In this document: piece after piece, positions 50,736 to 59,970 of the stretch
Layout of the letters: each line of letters starts with the position of its first letter
Position numbering within the stretch: position 1 is the first letter of the stretch
Assembly: GCA_036346355.1 (NCBI GenBank)
Contig: CM070584.1
Span: 50,551,097 to 50,615,096 of the forward strand
Direction of reading: 5' to 3'
Source of the DNA: Rhipidocladum racemiflorum
Taxonomy: Eukaryota > Streptophyta > Magnoliopsida > Poales > Poaceae
Length of the DNA: 64,000 nucleotides
Position numbers and translations under genes: made by a program
The notes under the pieces: generated by a model
Databases searched by the model: none
The model's input: the letters and a program-made list of their open reading frames with translations, nothing else
Told to the model about the DNA's origin: nothing

Positions 50736-51309
50736 CACTGCTAGAGAACAGGTTTATACTACCGGTTCTAAACCGGCTTTAGTACCGGTTTTGGAACCGG
50801 TTGTAAGCATCCGGGAGTGATGCCCAAGTGGTATCACTACCGGTTGATCTAACCGGTAGTAATGGTGAGTTGTGTCGAGGAAATGTTTCAAAATATATCA
50901 AGGATGTATGAGAGAAGTGGGACTCGAACCCGCAACCTCGGGACTCCAGCCTCACCTTTCTAACCAACTCACCCACCATCGCATACTGATATACATAGAG
51001 TATGCATGCCTTTTGAACTTTCCTAAAACTAGGCATCACTACCGGTTCGTAACATGAACTGGTAGTGATGCACTCATCACTACTGGTTCATGTTACGAAC
51101 CGGTACTAATACCTCGTGCCTTCAGTACCGGTTCTTACCACCAACCGGTACTAATTTGAGGGCATCAGTACCGGTTCATGTCACGAACCGGTACTGAAAG
51201 CCCATTACGACCCTGTAGCCAATAAACTGATACTGATGTTACTATCAGTACAGGTTCAAATTCAACTGGTAGTGATGTGCCGGTAGTAAAGCCTAGTTTT
51301 CTAGTAGTG
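50736..51309. mobile_element. Small CACTA element inside the MULE pseudogene
   Basis: Starts CACTGCTAGAGAAC and ends AGTTTTCTAGTAGTG, with the 3-bp duplication TGA on both sides (50733-50735, 51310-51312). Both ends are lined by subterminal repeats ACCGGTTC/GAACCGGT and TAGTACCGG. It is 574 bp and non-coding. It contains a tRNA-like stretch in the middle. Confidence 0.87.
50912..50982 (-). other. tRNA-like sequence (A- and B-box) within the CACTA element
   Basis: On the minus strand the sequence reads GCGATGGTGGGTGAGTTGGT..., with a box A-like TGGGTGAGTTGGTTAG, and about 35 bases later GGGTTCGAGTCCC, a perfect box B. The spacing and the paired GCGGG..CCCAC region resemble a tRNA, but the acceptor stem is not convincing. 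It is probably a degenerate tRNA gene or SINE head carried by the transposon, not an active tRNA gene. Confidence 0.4.
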
Positions 51310-52425
51310 TGATGCATGCACCGAAAGTAAAGAATGCCCACTTCAGTACAATCTTCCCTGGGGAGCGCTACTAATACTGCTCACAAATATCGACATAAGT
51401 CCCTGCATTTCTTTCCTTGATCACTTCAAGCATACATGGCAAGTTCTGATAGAAGTCTTTGAATGTACCAAACCTTGCTTCCAATGCCTTCTACTTCACT
51501 CTCCATGCCTTGGCGTAACTTATGATGTATTAAAATTTTTGCTCTATTGCTAGTATGATGGCACATAGCTCTAAATTCAGGTTGCCCATAATCTCTCCAT
51601 ACATTGCATTCGTAACAAAGCCTAAAGATATATTTCTATGTGATTGCGTAGACTCCATTAGCACGCATGTGTATGGAACGACTATAGAACACTTCCAAAT
51701 GGTGTCCCACTTAGGCTGGTACGCATGGACATGCCGTGGGCAACCCTCCATTTGGCATGTCATATCGTACACCCGCGAATCTGACTTTGCAACCTTAAAG
51801 GTTCTTAGTAGCGACACTGACATGCTGTCACTGCTTCTTGGACCTCACACTTATTCTCGTAAGTTGCTCCTTGCCTTACCTCATTCTGGTCGTACTCTCA
51901 TGTGATGTCTTCATCCTCATTGACCACCAGCCTATCGAACTGGCACTCCCACTCCGCAGGGAAATGATCTTCATCATTACTTAAAGCATCATAGTCACGG
52001 CTCTCATCCTCCATCGCTTCCACCAACCCTTCAATATGTTCTCCCTCGTCTACCACACCCATTCGTTTCTGCATTGGAATATCAACTTCCTCACCTTGCA
52101 CTCCCTCCTGGCCCGACGTCACATCCCGCCTCACTAAGCATTCTTCACTTCGGTTGCTCTCCCCAACTTCCTCTGGTTCATCACCAACAGCTTCCTCCTG
52201 TGTCACATGGCCAGCATGGACTTTCTTGAATGCTTGCGCCAACAACAAAAACGACCATCCTTTCTCATTAGCCATTCTTACATACGAGCTCCACGACTTC
52301 GGCCCTTTCAGTTCCACTAACTCCCAGTACATGCAATCCCGTCTTCGACACCCTACCCCGTGCAACTTCAAATCATGCAAATCACGGTCCAATGAGAACA
52401 GGTGGTACAACCATTTGGTAACCAT

Positions 52426-53360
52426 GCTCCACGAACACTCCCCTGCAAGTGCCAGACTAGCTACCCCACTTAAAAAAGGACCTAGTTCTACCCCTTATGC
52501 ACTCATGTGCAGAACCCCTTCTCCGTAGTATATTTTAAATTGTACTCGTTCATCCATACCAATCAAGCATTCTATCGAATTCTTATTACGTCCACAACAT
52601 AACCCTATCAACTTTATCATTACTTACTACACCTTATAAATTCTAAACATACACATACCTCTACACCTATGTACCACGATGACCTCTATACTACATGAAA
52701 CAACTTTTGCAGGCATATATATAAATTTATTTTTTTCAACTACGTAGTACCCCGCATACTTTTCAGAATTTTGTATGTCTAATCCGATCCATACTACATC
52801 TATATATGTTTACATAACTATTGCTACTCTATGCAACTAATTATTTACGAACCTAATTAATCTGGTCGCTAAGTCATGTATCTAAAAAAATCTAACTACT
52901 ATATACGCCTAATTACTTGCAAATCTATTTAATTTGGTCACTAAGTCGAATTGTAACTGAAATGAGAAAAAATTACTTGCGAAAATATGGATTCATTTCT
53001 TCTTCCTCCCCTTCCTCCTCCTCCTCATCTTCTTCCTCTCCTTCCCTTTCTCGTTCCCCTTCTTCCTCCTCCTCCTCCTCTCATTTCTTCTCTTCCCCCT
53101 CTCCTTTTGTTTTTGGGTTGGCTCGGGCGGTGCACGATATGGTCGAGTGCTCGACCATATCAGTTATGAGCTCTCTATCGATATTTCAAAAATCTATCGA
53201 TAGAGATGCTGGCCGTTGTGTACAGGACTCTATCAATATTTGAAATACCGACAGACCCACTGTCCATATTTCTAACATCAGTAGATGGGTGTTTTTATTA
53301 TTTTTTGGATCGGTATATTAAATCTGTAAATTTATTATTTAATATCATTTAAAAAAATTT
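52426..53360. other. Intergenic with pyrimidine-rich tract
   Basis: AT-rich, with a (TCC)n-like tract at 52996-53108. The frames across the tract are low complexity. Inverted bits around 53130-53160 (TATGGTCGAG / CTCGACCATA) and 53176-53205 (CTATCGATA) are noted. Confidence 0.45.
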
Positions 53361-54015
53361 GAGCCACAGGCGCGTCAAATAATTAAGGATGGACTATGGC
53401 AGTTATTAGTTGTTGTCCTATAGGACAATCAATAGTTCTCTCTTATATGTCACCATTTATTGGACTAAATACTTTTCTTTATAAACTAGCCCATTTATTT
53501 TGTAAATAATACGGCAAAAAGTTGAAAATGACTTGCAGGAATCAAAGAGATGAAAATAACACGCCAAAGGCGACGCGGCAATGACCGAAAGCACGGGCGT
53601 CGGCGCGGCCTGTAGGACGGAGGTGGCTGTAGGACCGACCCCACATCGGCGGAGACTACGATGAGGCGGGCTGGTCGGCTGACCAACCTCCCACCAAAAT
53701 TGATGGTGAAGAGTTTCCTTCTTTCTCTTTCGAATAATATCGGAATTTCTAGCTCTTTAAAGTAAACGTGATGTCTTCAGATTGAGAGAAAGAAAGATAG
53801 ATAGATATATTTAAAAAAAATAGAGGAATATATAGAGCCACAAGCCCGTCAAGTAATTAAGGATGGACCTGGGCAGTTTTTAGTCATTGAACTATACTAT
53901 ATGACAATAGCTATCACTTATTTAATTAACTGTAACCATTTATTGGGCTAAATAATTTTCTTTGTAAACTAGCCCATTCGTTCTTTAAATAGCACTCCAA
54001 AAGTTGAAAACAAGC
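53361..54015. repeat. Direct repeat pair of about 175 bp
   Basis: Copies at 53361-53530 and 53835-54010 share 'GAGCCACA.GC.CGTCAA.TAATTAAGGATGGAC', 'CCATTTATTGG.CTAAATA' and 'AAACTAGCCCATT', ending in 'AAAAGTTGAAAA'. The 300-base spacer (53531-53834) is GC-richer, with no gene recognised. Confidence 0.75.
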
Positions 54016-54403
54016 TGTTCTACGCTGAAATAGGACACCGTAGTGTCAAGGCATCACGATTTGAAATGTACGAATTCAACCCAAATTCAGATATATTTTA
54101 TGAAAAATTCTTCTTTAGGGTATATACCCATCCATAATAATTCAAATGAAATGCATATCTTTGAAAAAAAATATTAGAATTCAAAGATTTTGAATGAATT
54201 TAGATCACATGTTTTACTGATTTATATATAATCAGCGCATAGCTACAATCAAACTGCCATAAAAAAGGCAACTCTAGTTTGAATTTTAGTTCAATTTTGT
54301 TTGAACTAGTTAAACTTGACATCCAAAATTTTCAAACTTTTCACACGCGATACATTGGGAAAATACCTATTTTATATCATGGCATCCCAGTTATTATACT
54401 ATA

Positions 54404-54695
54404 CTAGTAAGTGCCCGTGCGTTGCAACAGATCCCAAATAGATGATAATTAACACCACATGTTCTAAACTCTTAAAAACAAAAAAACAAGAATTTAAAAC
54501 TTGAGCTATCACTTATTTGAGATCCGTTACTGAAGAATCACTGAACAAGGGAATACAATGAAATACAAATAAGGCTAGACAAACAAAGACAAATAGCTCT
54601 GAAATTCACTCACTCTGGGCCTTGGGCCCTCTTTCGGCCTAAGAACGGCCTGGCAGACTCACCATCACCACCAACTCATTCTTATAATAGTTAAA
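54404..54695 (-). mobile_element. Short non-autonomous Helitron
   Basis: The left end CTAGTAAGTGCCCGTGCGTTGCAAC matches the Helitron at 34963. The right end (CCACCAACTCATTCTTATAATAGTT) matches that element's 5' end, with the terminal TC degraded. It is about 290 bp with no coding capacity, and belongs to the same family as the 4.1-kb Helitron. Confidence 0.65.
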
Positions 54696-54710
54696 ATATA
54701 CATATATGTG

Positions 54711-54711
<1 letters not shown>

Positions 54712-54768
<57 letters not shown>
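54712..54768. repeat. (TA)n microsatellite
   Basis: About 57 bases of uninterrupted TA, directly abutting the inverted-repeat insert at 54769. Confidence 0.95.
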
Positions 54769-54770
<2 letters not shown>

Positions 54771-54928
54771 GAGATTTGATTATTTGCCACAAAGTTGATA
54801 TGTTCTTGATGATTCGGCACGCCATATCTCATTGACATGTGGTCTCTATGCCCAAATGTCAGTGAGATATGGTATGATAAATCATCAAATGCACTTCAAT
54901 TTTGTTATGGTAAATAATCAATTATTCC
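54769..54928. mobile_element. Foldback element inserted in (TA)n
   Basis: A 160-bp imperfect palindrome. The left arm starts GGGAGATTTGATTATTTGCC, and the right arm ends GGTAAATAATCAATTATTCC. The centre carries CATATCTCA..TGAGATATG. TA-rich sequence lies on both sides. The arrangement resembles the Micron elements of rice, which sit inside TA microsatellites. Confidence 0.6.
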
Positions 54929-55410
54929 ATATATAAAAGAGTACATACACAAATATAGTTGCTAGCAACAAATGTACTACCAAGTAACATGTAGAGCTAG
55001 CAATTAATGTAAAGCCATCAATAGTAATTAATTACACAAATTGTTGACAGTTGTCATAAGTAATAGAGATATGCTAACAAATGACCCTATAGTTGCTTAT
55101 TGACAGCACGAAGATAGTGAAAAATTATAATTACTAGCAACAGGGAATCGCTAGTTGCTAGCATTTAGAGTTGCTAGCAGCAGACATCTAAATTTGCTAG
55201 TGAAAAATAATTTTATTATATTATCTCTAAAATATATTAATATGGATCTTATTTTATTATCTCTAAAATATATTAATATGGATCTTATTTTTGTTAAGTT
55301 TATTGTATAGATCACATCAATTCAGATAGAACGCAAATCAAGACTTATATATATAGTCATTTAAAGATTAAAGGATGAACTTGTTTGTCGGTTATTATCG
55401 TCTCCGTACT
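54929..55410. other. AT-rich intergenic with a 36-bp tandem duplication
   Basis: A unit starting TTATCTCTAAAATATATTAA is present twice in a row (55221-55256, 55257-55292). Repeated GTTGCTAGCAAC-like motifs occur at 54958-55200. No gene is seen. Confidence 0.6.
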
Positions 55411-55905
55411 CACTACAACAAAAATATCATGTAGAGTCACTTTTCTATAGATATTTTTTATTTGCTTCTATAAATTGCCATGATATATTGTAAAGACACA
55501 TTTTGCTGTATTTTAAAAGGTGTAGAGATACTGTTTTAAGATATTTTAGATAAAGAACATGGAATGTGCATGGATCGTGGATGCGTTTTTGAGGTATTTT
55601 TAAATTGTCAAAACAAAAATCACATATAGACATTTCTTTAGATGCTTCTTAAATTGAACTTATGTTGTAGAGATATTATTTGAGCTATTTTTTATTCTAT
55701 AGAGACATTCTTTTAGATGTTTAAGATATGTTATGTACTATTTATAAAAATTACAATACGAATATAAGCAAATTGTAATGTGAGAATGAGATGGTTAGTG
55801 GAGCCACTTGTTTATCCATAAGGACTCGAGTTCGAGGATTGGTTTCAACATATTTTGATAATATATTTTCATTCTCTAGATAATTCTAGAGACACACTAT
55901 AGCGC

Positions 55906-55906
<1 letters not shown>

Positions 55907-55996
<90 letters not shown>
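55907..55996. repeat. (TA)n microsatellite
   Basis: About 90 bases of TA repeat on the left of the insert at 55997. A shorter TA run follows the insert. Confidence 0.95.
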
Positions 55997-55999
<3 letters not shown>

Positions 56000-56368
56000 G
56001 GCCTCTTTTCTACTCCCGGGAGTAATTACTCCCTATATCGTATCTCACAATGTAGGGAGTATCTCGTGCAACGGAGGGTATGCACGTGTAGTATACAAGT
56101 ATATAAGACCATCTAGGTGGTATTTATATTTTTTTTGAGGTGGTATGTACGCTTTTTAGAGATACTTCTTTTTATATGCGTATATGAAGTTATTTGCAAA
56201 ATAAGCTAAAACATATGCACTCCCTTGCAATTTTTCATGTAGATCTCACTAGAATATCTTATAATTAGTATATAAGTGTATCCAAAGCGATAAAGGAGTA
56301 TTTCAAGTACATCTGGGTGGTATTTGAGAGATGGGAGTTTTTACTCCCGGGAGTAAAAACTTTTTGCC
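55997..56368. mobile_element. Micron-like MITE inserted in (TA)n
   Basis: A 372-bp element whose ends carry the inverted motif TACTCCCGGGAGTA followed by AATTACTCCC on the left, and its complement (GGGAGTTTTTACTCCCGGGAGTA) on the right. Both flanks are TA repeats. It has no coding capacity. The (TA)n setting matches the Micron family described in rice. Confidence 0.6.
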
Positions 56369-56896
56369 ATATATATATATAAAGACATCTTATAAAGTGT
56401 GTCTTTGTCCATAGAGATATCATTGTGGTATTTTCAAAGATTCCTTTGAAATCATATAAAGATATAAAAATATGCCTCTACTGTAGCACGAGAACGACAA
56501 AAGGATCCATAGAAAGAAGCGTCATCTAGCAAGGAAAAGAGCTGAGCTGATCGCGCTGTAGCGCTAACGCGCAACGTCCATATGTAAGTATATATATATA
56601 TCCGCACTCCATATGATCGATGCCGCCTAGCTAATTCCTTCAGCGAATACAGCATATTTTTGTCGTAATCCATGCATGGATAAGGAGGAACCTCCAGTCC
56701 TAACACATGAAGATAACCAAGCCTTCTTGCGGCTGCTTAGGGAGAACATGGAAATGTATTACACCTCTCTATATTGCAACATATGGTCATCGGTTCCGCT
56801 ATCAAAAGATAGCCCTCTTTCTTAATTAGTTCCATTTCTGCAGTAGTCTAGTACAAGTTTTTCTTACTCCCCTTCATCCATACGAATATATATAAT

Positions 56897-56898
<2 letters not shown>

Positions 56899-56960
<62 letters not shown>
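56899..56960. repeat. (TA)n microsatellite in ABCG intron 1
   Basis: About 62 bases of TA repeat. Confidence 0.95.
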
Positions 56961-56964
<4 letters not shown>

Positions 56965-57730
56965 CATGCACCAGTTATATAGCTAATTAGCTAGCTATCG
57001 ATCTAGGACTAGTATTCATGGGTTTGCGCTGCATTCATGCATGTAGGTTGGGAATGGAAGCGGCGAAGGTGGAGGTGCGGTTCGAGGAGGTAAGCGTCGA
57101 GGCGGACGTCCGCGCCGTCGGCCGACGCTGCTCAACTCCGCCGTCAATGCTGCCCGGGTACTTACCTACGTATATATACACGAGCATATATATGCCCGCA
57201 CCATAAGACGATAAGTGCACGCATTGTTAGTCGATATATATAGTCATCGTGTTTAGTTTTGCATGCGTTCTTTTGATCGTTTTTGGATGGTTATTCTGCA
57301 AACAACCTTTAGCTATGAAAGCCGTGCTCCTTGAGAATCCGTATGTGTAGTTTTTTTATATAGCCTATCCCAAATCAGAGAAGAAGAAAAAGAAATACGT
57401 ACGTTGTGACAGACTTAGCGAGCCAACGTAAAAAAATATATGTTCTTTTTTTTCATGGAATGAAATCCAAGATAACTTTGATTGAGTTTTGTTCTTTTTA
57501 GTCCACCATAACTTGCTTAGGACAAAATACTTTATTGTCGTTCTTGAAAGTCCTGCTCCTTGTATAGTGCACTCCCGCATCGGATATAATACTTCTTCTT
57601 TTATCATTTGAAATATACTTAATTAAATACTAATTCTAAGATACTTCAAATTTTAATTGAAGCCGTTAGTTTTTGCGAACATACCACCAATCTAACATCT
57701 TTTATGGAGTGCGAGAGTTGCCACTGAGTT

Positions 57731-57778
57731 ATCGTGAACAAACAACATACATGCATCGTGAACAAACAACATACATGC
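57731..57778. repeat. 24-bp tandem duplication in ABCG intron 2
   Basis: Two perfect adjacent copies of a 24-bp unit beginning ATCGTGAACAAACAACATAC. Confidence 0.92.
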
Positions 57779-58537
57779 ATGCCACTAGTGGAGCCCCCTG
57801 TTTTCTTTCAGAAGAAGCGGGAGCCATTTTGCATGGAAACTCAGGCGCTCAACCAGGTAACCTAACCATCGAGAACAAGTATCCACTTTGATTGCAGACT
57901 TGTTCGATTGAGCGGTGACGATACTGTAGGGGAGGTCCTGCGGCAAAATAGCTCGATGTCAGAATGATAAAAAGCTTAACACTTTTTATTGGACTTTTTC
58001 ACTATTTTGAAATACGAAAAAGATCTAAATCCAAAATACAAATATCGTCTTATTCAAAACCTCAATCATCACATCCCCTCTCTCCCACTTCACACCTCGG
58101 AACGCACTGTTTTTATAGGGTTTCCATGCTTTTGAAGGCTAGATTGAGCGTCAAAGCAAATTGTTCCAAACGTATATCTTCACAGCTTTCAGGGCATTGC
58201 CCAGCCCCTGTCACAGGAAAAATTAACCATGGCTACGGCCTACAGTTTTCATATATTAAGTTTTCTCACCTCTATGACACGTGTCAGAAACGGCTGGAAC
58301 TATATATAACTAGATGGAAATCCATTTCTGAATTTTATCAGAGCGAAAAATTTTGTAAAAAAAAAAACTGAAAGGGTGAAAAAAAAATTTTACTAAACAC
58401 CTCCAAAAAATTTGCAATTTTTTAAAATAAAAAAATTAAAAATATTGTAGGTTGGGCACTGTAGTTCTGCAGTGGCACAGTGCCCTGGGTGGTCGCGTGG
58501 CGAGCAAATTTGTACAAATCCAAGAACTATAAGTTTG

Positions 58538-58565
58538 CTAGTTAAATACCGCGTGCTGCCGCGGA
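58538..58565 (-). mobile_element. Helitron-like 3' terminus in ABCG intron 2
   Basis: On the minus strand the hairpin CCGCG-GCAGCA-CGCGG is followed by TATTTAACTAG. The CTAG is followed by C rather than T, so the call is weak. No matching 5' end was found. Confidence 0.3.
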
Positions 58566-59737
58566 CGTTTTAGAGGGATAGAAAATATGTTTTAAAAAAT
58601 AAAATCGAAACCATTTTTCAAAAAATTTATAGTAGTTTAGACATGCTCTCAGACCTGTCTCACAAATTTTGAAAAATTTGCAAATTTAGTAGCTCAGTTA
58701 AATCAGTAAAGTTGATTTAAATGTATTAGCACCATCATCAAATTTTTTAAAAGAATCGCAAAAGTTCGATCACGCTAAGTTTTTCTATGGTAGCTTAGAC
58801 ATGCTCTTAAGACCCTTTCCATCAAGTCCCGGTAATTTTAACAGAGAGAAAAACTTAAAAAAACTGAGAATAAAAAGAAAACTAATTTTCTTTCAACAAA
58901 TATAGAAATATTTTTTTTGGAAAAATTGCTCTGGTATTTAAAACTCCTTTTAGAAAGTCCTAATGAAACAAAACAATCCATTTCTAAAAAATTAAAAATT
59001 AAAAATACTGTAGCTTCGCTACTGTCGAAACTACAGTTTCATCACGTCTCCCGGATAGCCGATGTGATTTATTTACTTATCATCTATGTGGTTTCTTTAG
59101 AGCAATCACGGTAAAAACTATAGTGCAAAATAGCAGGCGGGCAGCGAGCTACTCCCGTACATCTCTAAGAATATTAAATTATATATGATACAGAGACGCC
59201 ACCTTCACTACATGCTAAATGTAAAATTCCCACTCATGCAGCATTACCAGCAAGTTTGATCCTTGAGACATACTCCCAGTTGTTCTTGGTCTCCAGCTTG
59301 AAGAGCCAAGAGTTCGATTCGTCTCCCTACTCTGCCTGTCCTTCTGCAGGAAGCAAAGCTGCTCATGCTGACGTGCTTTAATGAGTGCAAACTGCGAAGT
59401 GTCTTATTGTCTTAGTCCTAGATCATGTACTGCTTTAAGCCTGTAGCCCATGAACTTGCTAAGATAAATTACCAGCACACTGATTGTGACAGGTCTCCTC
59501 TTTGCAGTGAGAGTTCTGTACCAGCATGTGTGACAGGCGATATGCCTGATAAAGTTGAGTAATCCAAGTCTCAGTATTTAGAGAGAGAGAGAGACCGGCT
59601 CCACTGCAGTCAATGTAAGCAGTTGGCAAACAATGACAAAAAAAAAAGCATCATATCAGACCTGATAAGGACATTACACAATATCATTTGAAAGATAATG
59701 ATAATTATAACATAACTAAACCTCTGTATGCCATATA

Positions 59738-59970
59738 TATGTATGTTTGTTTTTGCTTTTGATTCTAGATTCTGATCCTAAAAACTAAATAACAAATAAA
59801 CATCCCGATTCTAGAATCCGATTCTCATAATACAGCCCATCCATATACACTAGAATCAATAATCCACTTCATATATGCTTTTTGAATTTTAGCTTTCAGA
59901 GAATCAATTTCTCTATAACCACAATCCAGAATCAATTTTTAGAAAATCCAAAGAAAAACAAACACGCCCT
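59738..59970. mobile_element. MITE-like element in ABCG intron 2
   Basis: Inverted ends: ATGTTTGTTTTTGCTTTTGATTC on the left, and the complement of GGGCGTGTTTGTTTTTCTTTGG on the right. The interior is full of GATTCTAGAATC-type palindromes. The left end is degraded and no clear target duplication was seen. Confidence 0.45.

Larger units (their letters stand above)
49825..52425 (-). pseudogene. Mutator-like (MULE) transposase pseudogene
   Basis: Read on the minus strand, 52425-51900 is an acidic N-terminal region. 51823-51480 matches the MULE DNA-binding region (C-P-R-H-V-H-A-Y-Q-P-K-W; SYAKAW). After the 574-bp CACTA insertion, 50735-50470 carries the catalytic core with YVDM.FLT.KYK, VDGNNQ, FVECENTDSW and VIHDWHPG. 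50230-49825 holds TNLVEVYNW and YFVDRHVR, typical of the region before the SWIM zinc finger. The enzyme would cut and move MULE DNA in the nucleus. Frameshifts, stops and the insertion make it non-functional. The TIRs of the parent element were not found. Confidence 0.82.
55411..56475. mobile_element. CACTA element end with subterminal repeats
   Basis: CACTACAACAAAAATATC at 55411 is a canonical plant CACTA terminus. From there to about 55905, and again at 56380-56450, variants of 'TAGAGACAT.CTTTTAGAT' recur in both orientations. The two blocks are separated by the (TA)n tract and the insert at 55997. The far terminus was not identified (CTGTAGCAC near 56484 is only suggestive). Confidence 0.5.

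Noticed and set aside
50911..50982. Functional tRNA gene on the minus strand
   Set aside because: Boxes A and B are present but the acceptor stem does not pair convincingly and the stretch lies inside a transposon. Kept only as tRNA-like.
52987..53243. Ser/Pro-rich frames
   Set aside because: Produced by a (TCC)n-like tract.
55797..55852. Second tRNA-like box B (GAGTTCGAGGATTGG)
   Set aside because: There is only a partial box B match and no convincing box A at the right distance.
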